Part shown: positions 1 through 7,680 of the stretch, piece after piece
How the letters are laid out: the number at the start of each line of letters is the position of its first letter
Numbering within the stretch: position 1 is the stretch's first letter
From: Comamonadaceae bacterium
GTDB taxonomy: Bacteria; Pseudomonadota; Gammaproteobacteria; Burkholderiales; Burkholderiaceae_C
Assembly (NCBI GenBank): GCA_947374105.1
Contig: CANCAO010000015.1
Coordinates: 1-12,604 of the forward strand
Length of the DNA stretch: 12,604 nucleotides
Direction: 5' to 3'
The notes under the pieces: model-generated
Told to the model about the DNA's origin: nothing
Database searches by the model: none
Seen by the model: only the letters and a program-made list of their open reading frames with translations
Translations under genes and position numbers: made by a program

Positions 1-58
1 AGCTTGAAACTGGTAGTTGGCTTGACGCCTGCTGCAGTTGAAGACTTAAATCAGACAT
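1..58 (-). CDS. N-terminus of a divergent gene, possibly a Rieske-type ring-hydroxylating oxygenase alpha subunit (partial)
   Basis: Read leftwards from an ATG at 58-56, the frame is open to the window edge and gives MSDLSLQLQQASSQLPVSS. The residues look like a real protein start, and they resemble, from memory, the N-terminus of a Rieske/SRPBCC aromatic ring-hydroxylating dioxygenase alpha subunit common in Comamonadaceae. No Rieske or iron-binding motif falls inside the window, so the product name is inference. A weak Shine-Dalgarno-like AGGTCAG lies about 7 bases upstream of the ATG. The competing reading is a rightward frame from base 1 to a TGA at 67-69, which would be the last 22 residues of an upstream gene; its residues match nothing I recognise. 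Confidence 0.5.
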   Translation of the reverse strand, partial: MSDLSLQLQQASSQLPVSS

Positions 59-168
59 GGGTGACCTGACCTAGAGACTCCCCCTATGAAGGGGCAGGTG
101 GAAACGGGATCCGGCGGGGCTGGATGGAGAGGGGGGATTGTACCTGCCCGCTGGCAACGGCTGACTTG

Positions 169-182
169 TTGATCTATGTCAA
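169..182 (+). promoter_or_regulatory. FNR box upstream of ccoI
   Basis: TTGATCTATGTCAA matches the FNR/Anr consensus TTGAT-N4-ATCAA at nine of ten defined positions (G for A at the start of the right half). Its centre (175.5) is 41.5 bp before position 217, the usual place for a class II FNR-activated promoter, and a TAGATT hexamer at 205-210 sits exactly at -12 to -7 for that start. The cognate regulator is encoded at 7913-8623. Confidence 0.85.
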
Positions 183-204
183 AGTTACGCAGGTGTCGTC
201 CCGG

Positions 205-210
205 TAGATT
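205..210 (+). promoter_or_regulatory. Putative -10 element of the ccoI promoter
   Basis: TAGATT shares four of six bases with TATAAT, including the important A2 and T6. It begins 29.5 bp from the centre of the upstream FNR box, the spacing of class II FNR promoters. The transcription start this predicts is 217, the A of the ccoI ATG. This is geometric inference only. Confidence 0.4.
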
Positions 211-216
211 GCTTTC

Positions 217-2550
217 ATGCAGACAAGTGCCATCCTGGAACCGCTGATCGTGATAAACAAACCGCCCGATGTTGATGCCACAGCACAGGCCGACTTGCGT
301 TTGTTGGACGATCCCGAAGAATGGCTTGAATTCAGCCAAGCCTTGCCAAGAGAGTCGGGGGTTTGGGAGTCCAGCCTTGTGATCAAAGGCATGTACTGTG
401 CCAGTTGTGCCTTGACGGTCGAGTCTGTGCTCAAAGCTGTGCCGGGCGTGCTGGAGGCGGAGGTCAGCGCAGCCAGTCATCGCGCCCGTGTGCGCTGGCG
501 GGCGGCGACTGTGTTGCCGTCAACCTGGCTGCTGGCCTTACAGCGGGCGGGCTATACGGCGCTGTTACTGGGCGATACCCAGGCGGCTGTGCAGCGGCTG
601 GCTCAGACACGGCTTGCGCTCTGGCGTTGGCTGGTGGCGGGCCTGTGCATGATGCAGGTCATGATGTACGCCGCACCGGCCTATTTGTCGGAACCCGGTG
701 AAATCTCGCCGGACGCGCAAGGTTTGTTGCGCTGGGCCGCCTGGGTTCTAAGTTTGCCGGTTTTGCTATTTTCTTGCGCCCCCTTTTTCCGACAAGCCTG
801 GCATGACTTGCGCCAGGGTCGAATCGGCATGGATTTGCCGGTGAGCTTGGGCATCCTGATTACTTTCGGGGTCAGCATGGCGGGAACCTTCGAACCTCAG
901 GGCCTGTTCGGGAGAGAAGTTTATTTCGATTCACTCACGATGTTTGTATTTTTCCTGCTCACTGGGCGGTGGCTGGAGATGCGTCTGCGTGACCGCACGG
1001 CGGGTGCATTAGAGGCCTTGATAGACCGCTTGCCTGATAGTGTGGAGCGACTCAGTGTACAAGGCGTCTTTGAGCGGGTCCGGGCACGTCGGCTACGGCC
1101 CGGCGATTTGATTCGGGTGCATGCCGGTGAAGCCTTTCCGGTGGATGGCGAGGTGGTTTTGGGGGAGACATTCGCCGATGAAGCGCTGCTGACGGGGGAG
1201 TCCAGGCCTCTCGCCCGGGGTCCTGGGTCGCAGGTGATTGCTGGTAGTCACAACCTGTCGGCGACGGTGCAGGTGCGGGTGCTGCGCCTAGGGGCCAACA
1301 CCCGCTTCGCCCAAATTGTGGCATTGATGGCGCGGGCGGCCCTGGATAAACCGCAGTTGGCACAACTGGCGGATCGTATTGCTCGGCCATTTTTGATTTT
1401 TGTGCTGCTCGCTGCGGGGGGCACCTGTGCTTATTGGTGGCCGCAAGATCCTGAGCGAGCCTTGATGGTGGCTGTCGCCGTGTTGGTCGTCACCTGCCCC
1501 TGTGCCCTGTCGCTCGCCACGCCAGCAGCCATGCTGGCCGCCGCCGGTGCCTTGGCCCGCCGTGGGGTGCTGGTGCGTCGGCTGCAAGCCCTTGAAACCT
1601 TGGCATCGGTCGATTTGGTGGTGTTCGACAAGACGGGTACTTTGACGCGTGACACGTTTGTGCTGTCGGAGGTTCAGTTCAAGCCAGGAATGACCCGGGC
1701 GCTTGCACTGGACTTGGCGGCTGCGCTGGCTCGGCAATCCTTGCACCCGGTGTCGCGTGCCTTGGTCTGTGCCGCCGGGCCGGTGCTGTTCGATGCCACC
1801 AATGTGAAAGAGTCTATCGGTCAAGGCTTGTCAGGGCAGGTGGTACGTCAGGATTTGGCGGCACCTGGGGGTGCTGAAGTACTGAAGTTGCGCCTCGGAT
1901 CGGCTCAATTTTGTGGGCTGACGCAGAGGCCGGGAGATGCCCTGCAAGTTCACTTGGCCGATGCTCAAGGGTGGCTGGCCAGCTTTGTTCTGCAAGAAGA
2001 GTTGCGCTCCGATACCGTGGCCACCCTGCGTGCCCTGCAAGCCGAGGGGCTGGAGGTCCAAGTGTTGTCGGGCGACACCTCACAGGCCGTGACGCGGGTG
2101 GCGCGGGAGCTCGGGCTGACGCAGAAGTCGTCACAGGTAAGGGGGGGCTGTAGCCCTGATGACAAGTTGGCGTTTTTGCGCTCGGCCCAGCAAAGAGGGC
2201 GTACCGTGGCGATGGTGGGTGACGGGCTCAACGATGGGCCGGTGTTGGCCGGTGCGCATGTCGCATTTGCCATAGGGCAGGCCGCCCCGCTGGCACAAGA
2301 CAGTGCTGATTTTGTTTTGACTGGCGAGCGTCTGGGCGCTGTGCTTGAAACATTGCAAATGGCACGTCGTACGGTTCGGGTGGTACGGCAAAACTTGATT
2401 TGGGCAGCCAGTTACAACCTGATTTGTATTCCACTGGCGGTGTTAGGGGCGCTACCCGCCTGGGCAGCTGGTTTGGGAATGGCCGCAAGCTCTCTGTTGG
2501 TGGTGCTGAACGCTTTGCGACTGAGTTCACCCCTCGTGAGGACCGCGTGA
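217..2550 (+). CDS. ccoI: CcoI/FixI, copper-translocating P1B-type ATPase for cbb3 oxidase assembly
   Basis: Inner-membrane pump that exports Cu(I) from the cytoplasm for insertion into the CuB site of cbb3 oxidase. The 777-residue protein has a heavy-metal-associated domain with GMYCASC (Cys 61 and 64), the actuator TGE (326-328), CPC in the transport helix (427-429), the phosphorylation motif DKTGT (Asp 471), HP (510-511) and the hinge motif GDGLND (668-673). Helix 7 has N-x6-YN-x4-P (726-739) and helix 8 has MAASS (755-759), the Cu(I)-specific P1B-1 signature. About eight membrane helices are visible, four before the actuator domain, two around CPC and two at the C-terminus. The ATG at 217 has no clear ribosome binding site; a GTG at 250 with GGAA at 237-240 is the alternative start. 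The stop TGA shares one base with the ccoS ATG, so the two are probably translationally coupled. Being ahead of ccoNOQP differs from the common ccoNOQP-GHIS order. Confidence 0.96.
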   Translation: MQTSAILEPLIVINKPPDVDATAQADLRLLDDPEEWLEFSQALPRESGVWESSLVIKGMYCASCALTVESVLKAVPGVLEAEVSAASHRARVRWRAATVLPSTWLLALQRAGYTALLLGDTQAAVQRLAQTRLALWRWLVAGLCMMQVMMYAAPAYLSEPGEISPDAQGLLRWAAWVLSLPVLLFSCAPFFRQAWHDLRQGRIGMDLPVSLGILITFGVSMAGTFEPQGLFGREVYFDSLTMFVFFLLTGRWLEMRLRDRTAGALEALIDRLPDSVERLSVQGVFERVRARRLRPGDLIRVHAGEAFPVDGEVVLGETFADEALLTGESRPLARGPGSQVIAGSHNLSATVQVRVLRLGANTRFAQIVALMARAALDKPQLAQLADRIARPFLIFVLLAAGGTCAYWWPQDPERALMVAVAVLVVTCPCALSLATPAAMLAAAGALARRGVLVRRLQALETLASVDLVVFDKTGTLTRDTFVLSEVQFKPGMTRALALDLAAALARQSLHPVSRALVCAAGPVLFDATNVKESIGQGLSGQVVRQDLAAPGGAEVLKLRLGSAQFCGLTQRPGDALQVHLADAQGWLASFVLQEELRSDTVATLRALQAEGLEVQVLSGDTSQAVTRVARELGLTQKSSQVRGGCSPDDKLAFLRSAQQRGRTVAMVGDGLNDGPVLAGAHVAFAIGQAAPLAQDSADFVLTGERLGAVLETLQMARRTVRVVRQNLIWAASYNLICIPLAVLGALPAWAAGLGMAASSLLVVLNALRLSSPLVRTA

Positions 2551-2687
2551 TGGACATTCTGTTTCTTCTGATTCCTCTCTCGGTAGTTTTGGTTTTGCTG
2601 ATTCTGGCAGCCTTGTGGTGGGCGGTCTATCGGGGGCAGTTCGAGTCGATGGATCAAGAAGCAGAACGCATTCTTCACACTGATTGA
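2550..2687 (+). CDS. ccoS: CcoS, small cbb3 oxidase maturation protein
   Basis: A 45-residue protein with one membrane helix (about residues 4-25) followed by WWAVYRGQF and an acidic tail, the usual CcoS pattern (W-x-V-x-x-GQF then an acidic stretch). CcoS is needed for cofactor insertion into the cbb3 oxidase in bacteria where it has been studied. The ATG at 2550 overlaps the ccoI stop as TGATG, which fixes the start even though the frame is open further upstream inside ccoI. The stop codon TGA at 2685-2687 lies within the FNR box that serves the next gene, so the end of the ccoIS transcript unit and the ccoN promoter share sequence. Confidence 0.9.
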   Translation: MDILFLLIPLSVVLVLLILAALWWAVYRGQFESMDQEAERILHTD

Positions 2688-2697
2688 TCTACATCAA
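2684..2697 (+). promoter_or_regulatory. Perfect FNR box upstream of ccoN
   Basis: TTGATCTACATCAA is a full match to TTGAT-N4-ATCAA and a perfect palindrome in its half-sites. It lies 59.5 bp (centre) upstream of the ccoN ATG and overlaps the ccoS stop codon. A class II start would be near 2732; I do not see a convincing -10 at the expected 2720-2725. It should give ccoNOQP its own low-oxygen promoter in addition to the one in front of ccoI. Confidence 0.92.
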
Positions 2698-2749
2698 ATT
2701 AAATCAAAGCTCGACGACGACACTCCTATTCAAATCAACGAGGATCCTG

Positions 2750-4183
2750 ATGAACTCTCCAGCAACGCAGGTCGCCACCTATAACGACACGGTTGTGCGC
2801 CAGTTTTCCCTGATGTCTGTGGTTTGGGGCGTGGTCGGCATGCTGGTGGGCGTTTTCATCGCCGCACAGCTGGCTTGGCCAGAACTCAATTTCGGCATAT
2901 CCTGGCTTAGCTATGGGCGCTTGCGGCCACTGCACACCAACGCTGTAATCTTCGCGTTTGGGGGGTGTACGCTGTTCGCTACCAGTTACTACGTGGTGCA
3001 GCGTACTTGTCAGGTTCCGCTGTTCGCCCGGCAGCTCGCAGCCTTCACATTCTGGGGTTGGCAGACCGTTATCGTGGCTGCTGCCATCAGTCTGCCGATG
3101 GGGTACACCACAGGCAAAGAATACGCCGAACTCGAATGGCCGATTGATATCCTCATTACGCTGGTATGGGTGTCTTATGCGATTGTCTTCTTCGGCACTA
3201 TAGGCATACGCAAGGTGCGACACATTTACGTGGCGAACTGGTTTTACGGCGCTTTCATCATTGCCGTGGCGCTGCTCCATGTCGTTAACAGCGCTGAGGT
3301 ACCGGCTGATTGGATGAAGTCGTACTCTGCCTATGCAGGGGTGCAGGATGCAATGGTGCAGTGGTGGTATGGACACAACGCAGTTGGATTTTTCCTGACG
3401 GCGGGGTTCTTGGGCATCATGTATTACTTCATTCCCAAACAGGCCGAACGCCCCATTTACAGCTACCGCTTGTCTATCGTTCATTTTTGGGCACTGATTT
3501 TCACCTACATGTGGGCGGGCCCACATCACCTGCATTACACGGCTTTGCCAGATTGGACGCAGTCGATTGGAATGGTGTTCTCGCTGATTTTGCTGGCCCC
3601 CAGCTGGGGCGGGATGATCAACGGAGTCATGACTTTGTCGGGTGCTTGGCATAAGCTGCGTGACGACCCGGTGTTGCGATTCATGATTGTCTCGTTGTCG
3701 TTCTATGGCATGAGCACCTTCGAAGGGCCGATGATGGCGATTAAGACCGTTAATGCCTTGTCGCACTACACAGACTGGACGATTGGCCATGTCCACTCCG
3801 GCGCGCTGGGTTGGGTCGGTCTGGTTTCTATGGGCTCGCTGTATTACCTGATCCCGCGCCTGTTTGGCCAGAAAAAGATGTACAGCCACAGCGCCATTGA
3901 ATTGCACTTTTGGATTGCCACTATCGGCATTGTTCTGTACATCGCTGCGATGTGGATCGCTGGCGTGATGCAGGGTTTGATGTGGCGTGCGCTCAATACA
4001 GATGGAACGCTGACCTATACCTTTGTCGAGTCGGTCAAGGCGACTTATCCGTTCTACGTGATCCGTGTCGTGGGGGGCTTGTTGTACTTAGGTGGCATGT
4101 TAGTGATGGCTTGGAACACCTGGATGACTGTGGCACAAGGTCGTCCAGTGCGTGTCCCCGTTCCGCTGCCTCGAGCCGTTTGA
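2750..4183 (+). CDS. ccoN: CcoN, catalytic subunit I of cbb3-type cytochrome c oxidase
   Basis: Catalytic inner-membrane subunit that reduces O2 to water at a heme b3-CuB site and pumps protons. The 477-residue protein is of normal length and has about 12 membrane helices. Ligands seen, each two higher than Pseudomonas stutzeri numbering: His62 (in RPLHTNAV) and His349 for low-spin heme b, His209 (WWYGHN), His259 and His260 (GPHH) for CuB, His347 (GHVH) for heme b3, and Tyr253 as the likely cross-linked tyrosine. The ATG at 2750 has GAGG at 2740-2743; an in-frame TTG at 2684 lies inside the FNR box and would remove the promoter from the leader, so it is rejected. It is followed by ccoO 16 bp downstream. 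Confidence 0.97.
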   Translation: MNSPATQVATYNDTVVRQFSLMSVVWGVVGMLVGVFIAAQLAWPELNFGISWLSYGRLRPLHTNAVIFAFGGCTLFATSYYVVQRTCQVPLFARQLAAFTFWGWQTVIVAAAISLPMGYTTGKEYAELEWPIDILITLVWVSYAIVFFGTIGIRKVRHIYVANWFYGAFIIAVALLHVVNSAEVPADWMKSYSAYAGVQDAMVQWWYGHNAVGFFLTAGFLGIMYYFIPKQAERPIYSYRLSIVHFWALIFTYMWAGPHHLHYTALPDWTQSIGMVFSLILLAPSWGGMINGVMTLSGAWHKLRDDPVLRFMIVSLSFYGMSTFEGPMMAIKTVNALSHYTDWTIGHVHSGALGWVGLVSMGSLYYLIPRLFGQKKMYSHSAIELHFWIATIGIVLYIAAMWIAGVMQGLMWRALNTDGTLTYTFVESVKATYPFYVIRVVGGLLYLGGMLVMAWNTWMTVAQGRPVRVPVPLPRAV

Positions 4184-4199
4184 TCAGGAGCTAATTTTT

Positions 4200-4829
<630 letters not shown>

Positions 4830-4845
4830 AACTCTGAGGATTGAC

Positions 4846-4983
4846 ATGGACATCACTACCCTTCGCATTGCTGCCACGCTGGCAAGCTTTGCCACCTTCA
4901 TCGGTATTATTTATTGGGCCTGTGCCCGACGCAATCAGGCCAGCTTCAATGAGGCGGCCCTCATTCCGTTCGAACAGGATTAA
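4846..4983 (+). CDS. ccoQ: CcoQ, small cbb3 oxidase subunit
   Basis: A 45-residue protein between ccoO and ccoP, preceded by GAGGA at 4836-4840. It has one membrane helix (about residues 8-26), then a short polar tail ARRNQASFNEAALIPFEQD, the usual CcoQ/FixQ layout in which a basic turn is followed by an acidic end with a 'LPFE'-like motif. CcoQ helps stabilise the interaction of CcoP with the CcoNO core. Its stop is 3 bp before the ccoP ATG, and the AGGA that serves ccoP lies inside its last codons. Confidence 0.9.
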   Translation: MDITTLRIAATLASFATFIGIIYWACARRNQASFNEAALIPFEQD

Positions 4984-4986
4984 GTT

Positions 4987-5919
4987 ATGAGCGATTTCAC
5001 GGGAAACTTCTGGTCAATCTATGTGGCGGTCATTACCTTGGTCGGTATCGTGGCCTGTCTTATTTTGCTTTGGGTTACCGCGCATAAAAAGGTTGTGGCG
5101 CGCAGCGACAACACCACGGGCCACGTTTGGGACGAGGACCTGAGGGAAATGAACAACCCCTTGCCACGCTGGTGGATGTGGATGTTTGTGCTCAGCATCG
5201 TGTTCTCATTGGGCTACTTGGTGGCTTACCCTGGCTTGGGTAGTTACGCCGGTGAACTCGGATGGACTGCAAGCAGCGAATACAAGGCCGAGGTAGAGCA
5301 GGCCAATAAAGAATTGGATCCGCTGTACGCGCAGTTCAGCGTAAAAACCCCCGAAGAACTCGCGGGTGATCCAGCTGCCATGGCGGTTGGCGAGAGATTG
5401 TTTATGAACAGCTGTGCTCAGTGTCATGGTTCGGATGCACGTGGCAGTAAAGGTTTTCCGAACTTGACGGATGGTGACTGGTTGCATGGTGGCGCGCCTG
5501 ACAAGATTGCCGAGACTTTGACCCTTGGTCGTGTCGGACAAATGCCTCCGATGGCTGCTGCAGTGGGCTCGCCCGATGATGTGAAGAATGTCGCTAATTA
5601 CGTACTCAGTTTGTCAGCGAATCCACATGACTCTGTTCGTGCTGCGCTGGGTAAATCGAAATTCAGCGCTTGCGCTGCCTGCCACGGCATGGACGGTAAG
5701 GGGAATCAGGCTCTCGGCGCCCCCAATTTGACGGACGATGTTTGGCTGCATGGTTGGGGCGAGCAGGCCATCATTACCATCATCAACAACGGCAAGATCA
5801 ATGAGATGCCGGCGCAAGGTGGAAAATTGACCGAGGCGCAGATCCATGTGTTGGCGGCCTATGTATGGAGTTTGTCTAACAAGCCTGTCGCGAATATGGC
5901 GATTGTCAAAAAACTCTAA
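4987..5919 (+). CDS. ccoP: CcoP, di-heme cytochrome c subunit III of cbb3 oxidase
   Basis: Electron entry subunit of the oxidase, taking electrons from soluble or membrane cytochrome c. The 310-residue protein has two N-terminal helices (about 8-31 and 63-82) with a cytoplasmic segment between them, in which DNTTGHVWDEDLREMNNPLPRW is very typical of CcoP. Two periplasmic cytochrome c domains follow: CAQCH at 143-147 with QMPPM (Met186 or 189), and CAACH at 229-233 with EMPAQ (Met274). The AGGA at 4976-4979 supports the ATG at 4987. It ends 10 bp before the ccoG start. Confidence 0.97.
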   Translation: MSDFTGNFWSIYVAVITLVGIVACLILLWVTAHKKVVARSDNTTGHVWDEDLREMNNPLPRWWMWMFVLSIVFSLGYLVAYPGLGSYAGELGWTASSEYKAEVEQANKELDPLYAQFSVKTPEELAGDPAAMAVGERLFMNSCAQCHGSDARGSKGFPNLTDGDWLHGGAPDKIAETLTLGRVGQMPPMAAAVGSPDDVKNVANYVLSLSANPHDSVRAALGKSKFSACAACHGMDGKGNQALGAPNLTDDVWLHGWGEQAIITIINNGKINEMPAQGGKLTEAQIHVLAAYVWSLSNKPVANMAIVKKL

Positions 5920-5929
5920 AGAAAATCTA

Positions 5930-7360
5930 GTGGTGCAGCCTCTCGTTCGCAAGGTGATTCCTATCGTCTCTCTTGAGTGGGACGGGGAGAGTGAGTCACT
6001 CTACGAAGCGCAGAAGAAAATTTATCCGCGTTCGGTCAGCGGCTTATTCACCCAATGGCGCTGGGCTTTGGTGTTACTGACTCAGTTGGTGTTCTACGGG
6101 TTGCCGTGGTTTGAATGGGGCCAGCGCCAAGCCGTTCTGTTTGACCTGGGTGCGCGGCGTTTCTATATCTTGGGCTATGTGTTGTACCCACAAGACTTCA
6201 TTTATTTGACAGGTCTGTTGGTGATCAGCGCTTTATCCTTGTTTTTGTTTACCGCCGTGGCCGGTCGTTTGTGGTGCGGCTTCGCTTGCCCGCAAACGGT
6301 CTATACCGAAATTTTTCTATGGATCGAGCGTAAAGTTGAAGGAGACCGAAACGCCCGATTACAGCTAGATGGCTCGCCCATGTCGCCAGAAAAGCTGGTC
6401 AAAAAATGGTTCAAACACCTGCTGTGGCTCGGTCTGGCAATGTGGACTGGCTTTACTTTTGTCGGCTATTTCACCCCGATTCGTGAATTAGGCTTGGAAT
6501 TTTTGCAAACGCGCATGGGCTCGTGGGAAGTGTTCTGGGTGTTTTTTTATGGCTTTATCACCTATGGCAACGCTGGCTTCATGCGGGAGCAGGTCTGCAA
6601 ATACATGTGCCCTTACGCACGTTTTCAGAGTGCGATGTTCGACCGCGACACCTTGATCGTCAGCTATGACGAAATGCGTGGTGAGCCCCGGGGTTCGCGG
6701 TCCCGCAAGGCAGACCCTTCCGCGCTGTCGTTGGGTGCATGCATTGACTGCAACCTGTGTGTGCAGGTTTGTCCGACGGGTATCGATATTCGTGATGGCC
6801 TGCAATACGAGTGCATCAGCTGTGGCGCCTGCGTGGATATTTGCAATACAGTGATGGACAAGATGAACTATGCCCACGGCCTGATTCGTTTTTCGACCCA
6901 GAACAGTGTATCGGGTGGGTGGACTAACAACCAGATGTTGCGTCGAATTTTTCGGCCACGCGTGTTGATTTATGGTGCGGTATTGTTAGTGCTGTGCCTT
7001 GGCGTACTGGTGAGCTTGATCTTGCGGGTGCCGTTGAAGGTTGATGTGGTACGTGACCGTGGAATGCTTGCACGCATTGTTGCAGGGGGGCAGCTTGAAA
7101 ACGTGTACCGATTGCAGGTGATGAATGCTACTGAGCAATCTCAAACCTATCGGATTGGGGTTCAGGGGCTGCCAGGTTTGATGATTGCCTCAGAGCCACA
7201 ATTCACTGTCGATGGTGCTCAATCGCGCTGGGTTGCGGTCAGGTTGGACTTGCCTTATGGTGCCGCGACACCGGGATCGCATTCCATTCGATTCAATATA
7301 GATGCTGTTGACACAGGTATGCATGTGTCTGAGAAATCTGTGTTTCTGGTGCCTCGTTGA
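5930..7360 (+). CDS. ccoG: CcoG/FixG, membrane iron-sulfur protein for cbb3 oxidase assembly
   Basis: CcoG is an inner-membrane ferredoxin-like protein; in Rhodobacter it reduces Cu(II) to Cu(I) for CcoN assembly. From the GTG at 5930 it has 476 residues, a usual length. It has about five membrane helices, cysteine pairs WCGFACP (116, 120) and VCKYMCP (223, 227), then two 4Fe-4S motifs: CIDCNLCVQVCP (271, 274, 277, 281) and CISCGACVDIC (295, 298, 301, 305). A last helix (about 337-357) leads into a periplasmic Ig-like FixG C-terminal domain. In-frame ATGs upstream lie inside ccoP and the next downstream ATG is far into the protein, so a GTG start (5930, or 5933) is required. The ribosome binding site is weak (AAAGA). 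Confidence 0.95.
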   Translation: MVQPLVRKVIPIVSLEWDGESESLYEAQKKIYPRSVSGLFTQWRWALVLLTQLVFYGLPWFEWGQRQAVLFDLGARRFYILGYVLYPQDFIYLTGLLVISALSLFLFTAVAGRLWCGFACPQTVYTEIFLWIERKVEGDRNARLQLDGSPMSPEKLVKKWFKHLLWLGLAMWTGFTFVGYFTPIRELGLEFLQTRMGSWEVFWVFFYGFITYGNAGFMREQVCKYMCPYARFQSAMFDRDTLIVSYDEMRGEPRGSRSRKADPSALSLGACIDCNLCVQVCPTGIDIRDGLQYECISCGACVDICNTVMDKMNYAHGLIRFSTQNSVSGGWTNNQMLRRIFRPRVLIYGAVLLVLCLGVLVSLILRVPLKVDVVRDRGMLARIVAGGQLENVYRLQVMNATEQSQTYRIGVQGLPGLMIASEPQFTVDGAQSRWVAVRLDLPYGAATPGSHSIRFNIDAVDTGMHVSEKSVFLVPR

Positions 7361-7377
7361 AATTTTGAAGGAGCTTT

Positions 7378-7638
7378 ATGCCACATCACACACTCTCACC
7401 GCAAAGCGATCCTTGGTGGAGGTATGGCTATGTTTGGCTGGTGATTTCAGGTCCGGTCACGGTCATTGTTGCGGGTCTAATCACCGCGTGGCTAACCCTC
7501 CAGTCACCAGACCCTGTGCTGAGTCGGGACAACGACCCACAGATCAAAGCCATCCATCAAATGCGAGATCAGAGGGATCACAGTCTGACCCCAGCCGTAC
7601 AGGCGCGCAATCATGCGGCAAAGCCCGGCTCACCTTGA
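7378..7638 (+). CDS. Short FixH/CcoH-like membrane protein
   Basis: An 86-residue protein with a good AAGGAG at 7368-7373 and an ATG at 7378. DPWWRYGYVWLVISGP leads into one helix (about 18-41), followed by LQSPDPVLSRDND and a polar tail with ARNHAA. The Trp-rich start, helix and SPDP match FixH family N-termini, and the position after ccoG is the classic fixH/ccoH place. The usual DYYRKG-type motif is replaced by SRDND, and the large periplasmic domain of full-length FixH (about 150-170 residues) is absent. Comparable short FixH proteins occur, from memory, in Comamonadaceae. CcoH is needed for assembly or stability of the cbb3 complex. The name is by context plus N-terminal similarity. Confidence 0.75.
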   Translation: MPHHTLSPQSDPWWRYGYVWLVISGPVTVIVAGLITAWLTLQSPDPVLSRDNDPQIKAIHQMRDQRDHSLTPAVQARNHAAKPGSP

Positions 7639-7667
7639 TTTTTATGCTTGCCCGTTGCCCAATCAAG
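7634..7667 (+). repeat. Inverted repeat between the fixH-like gene and the next gene
   Basis: CTTGATT (7634-7640) and AATCAAG (7661-7667) are perfect 7-bp inverted arms with a 20-base loop. The left arm overlaps the stop codon of the fixH-like gene and the right arm abuts the TAAGGAG ribosome binding site of the next gene. The arms are too far apart for an FNR box. A hairpin here could affect translation or mRNA ends; no T run follows it. Confidence 0.4.
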
Positions 7668-7680
7668 TAAGGAGACAAGC

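Larger units (their letters stand above)
59..216. promoter_or_regulatory. Divergent intergenic/promoter region upstream of ccoI, G-rich with competing inverted repeats
   Basis: This 158-bp stretch separates the leftward gene from ccoI. It holds an FNR box (169-182) and a -10-like TAGATT (205-210). On the plus strand it has four G runs (91-94, 106-108, 116-119, 131-136). Two pairings share the same G run: CCCC 81-84 with GGGG 91-94 (6-base loop), and GGGCAGGT 92-99 with ACCTGCCC 142-149 (perfect 8-bp arms, 42-base gap). They cannot form together. No gene is visible in it. Confidence 0.6.

Noticed and set aside
41..54. FNR-like sequence AAGACTTAAATCAG
   Set aside because: The left half-site is degenerate and the right ends in G; it lies within the likely leftward coding region. 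It resembles the 8676 box by its centre only.
1..69. Rightward open frame ending at TGA 67-69, possible C-terminus of an upstream gene
   Set aside because: Only 22 codons with nothing recognisable; the leftward frame over the same bases has a plausible start and familiar N-terminal residues. Not excluded, but less likely.
244..257. FNR-like sequence CTGATCGTGATAAA
   Set aside because: Eight of ten consensus positions, but inside the ccoI coding region and downstream of the better-placed box; likely chance.
2138..2150. Seven-G run in ccoI as a possible frameshift site
   Set aside because: The frame continues intact through the SPDDK and GDGLND motifs on the far side, so no frameshift is indicated.
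2684..2749. In-frame TTG extension of ccoN by 22 codons
   Set aside because: It would begin inside the FNR box and overlap ccoS; the ATG at 2750 has GAGG at correct spacing and gives the normal CcoN N-terminus.
2735..3907. A 390-codon open frame on the minus strand opposite ccoN
   Set aside because: It lies entirely antisense to a gene with all expected ligands, has no family-like motifs and no ribosome binding site; such frames are common opposite GC-biased codons.
7302..7670. 122-codon frame overlapping the end of ccoG and the fixH-like gene
   Set aside because: Out of frame with two better-supported genes, and the translation has no domain or membrane pattern.
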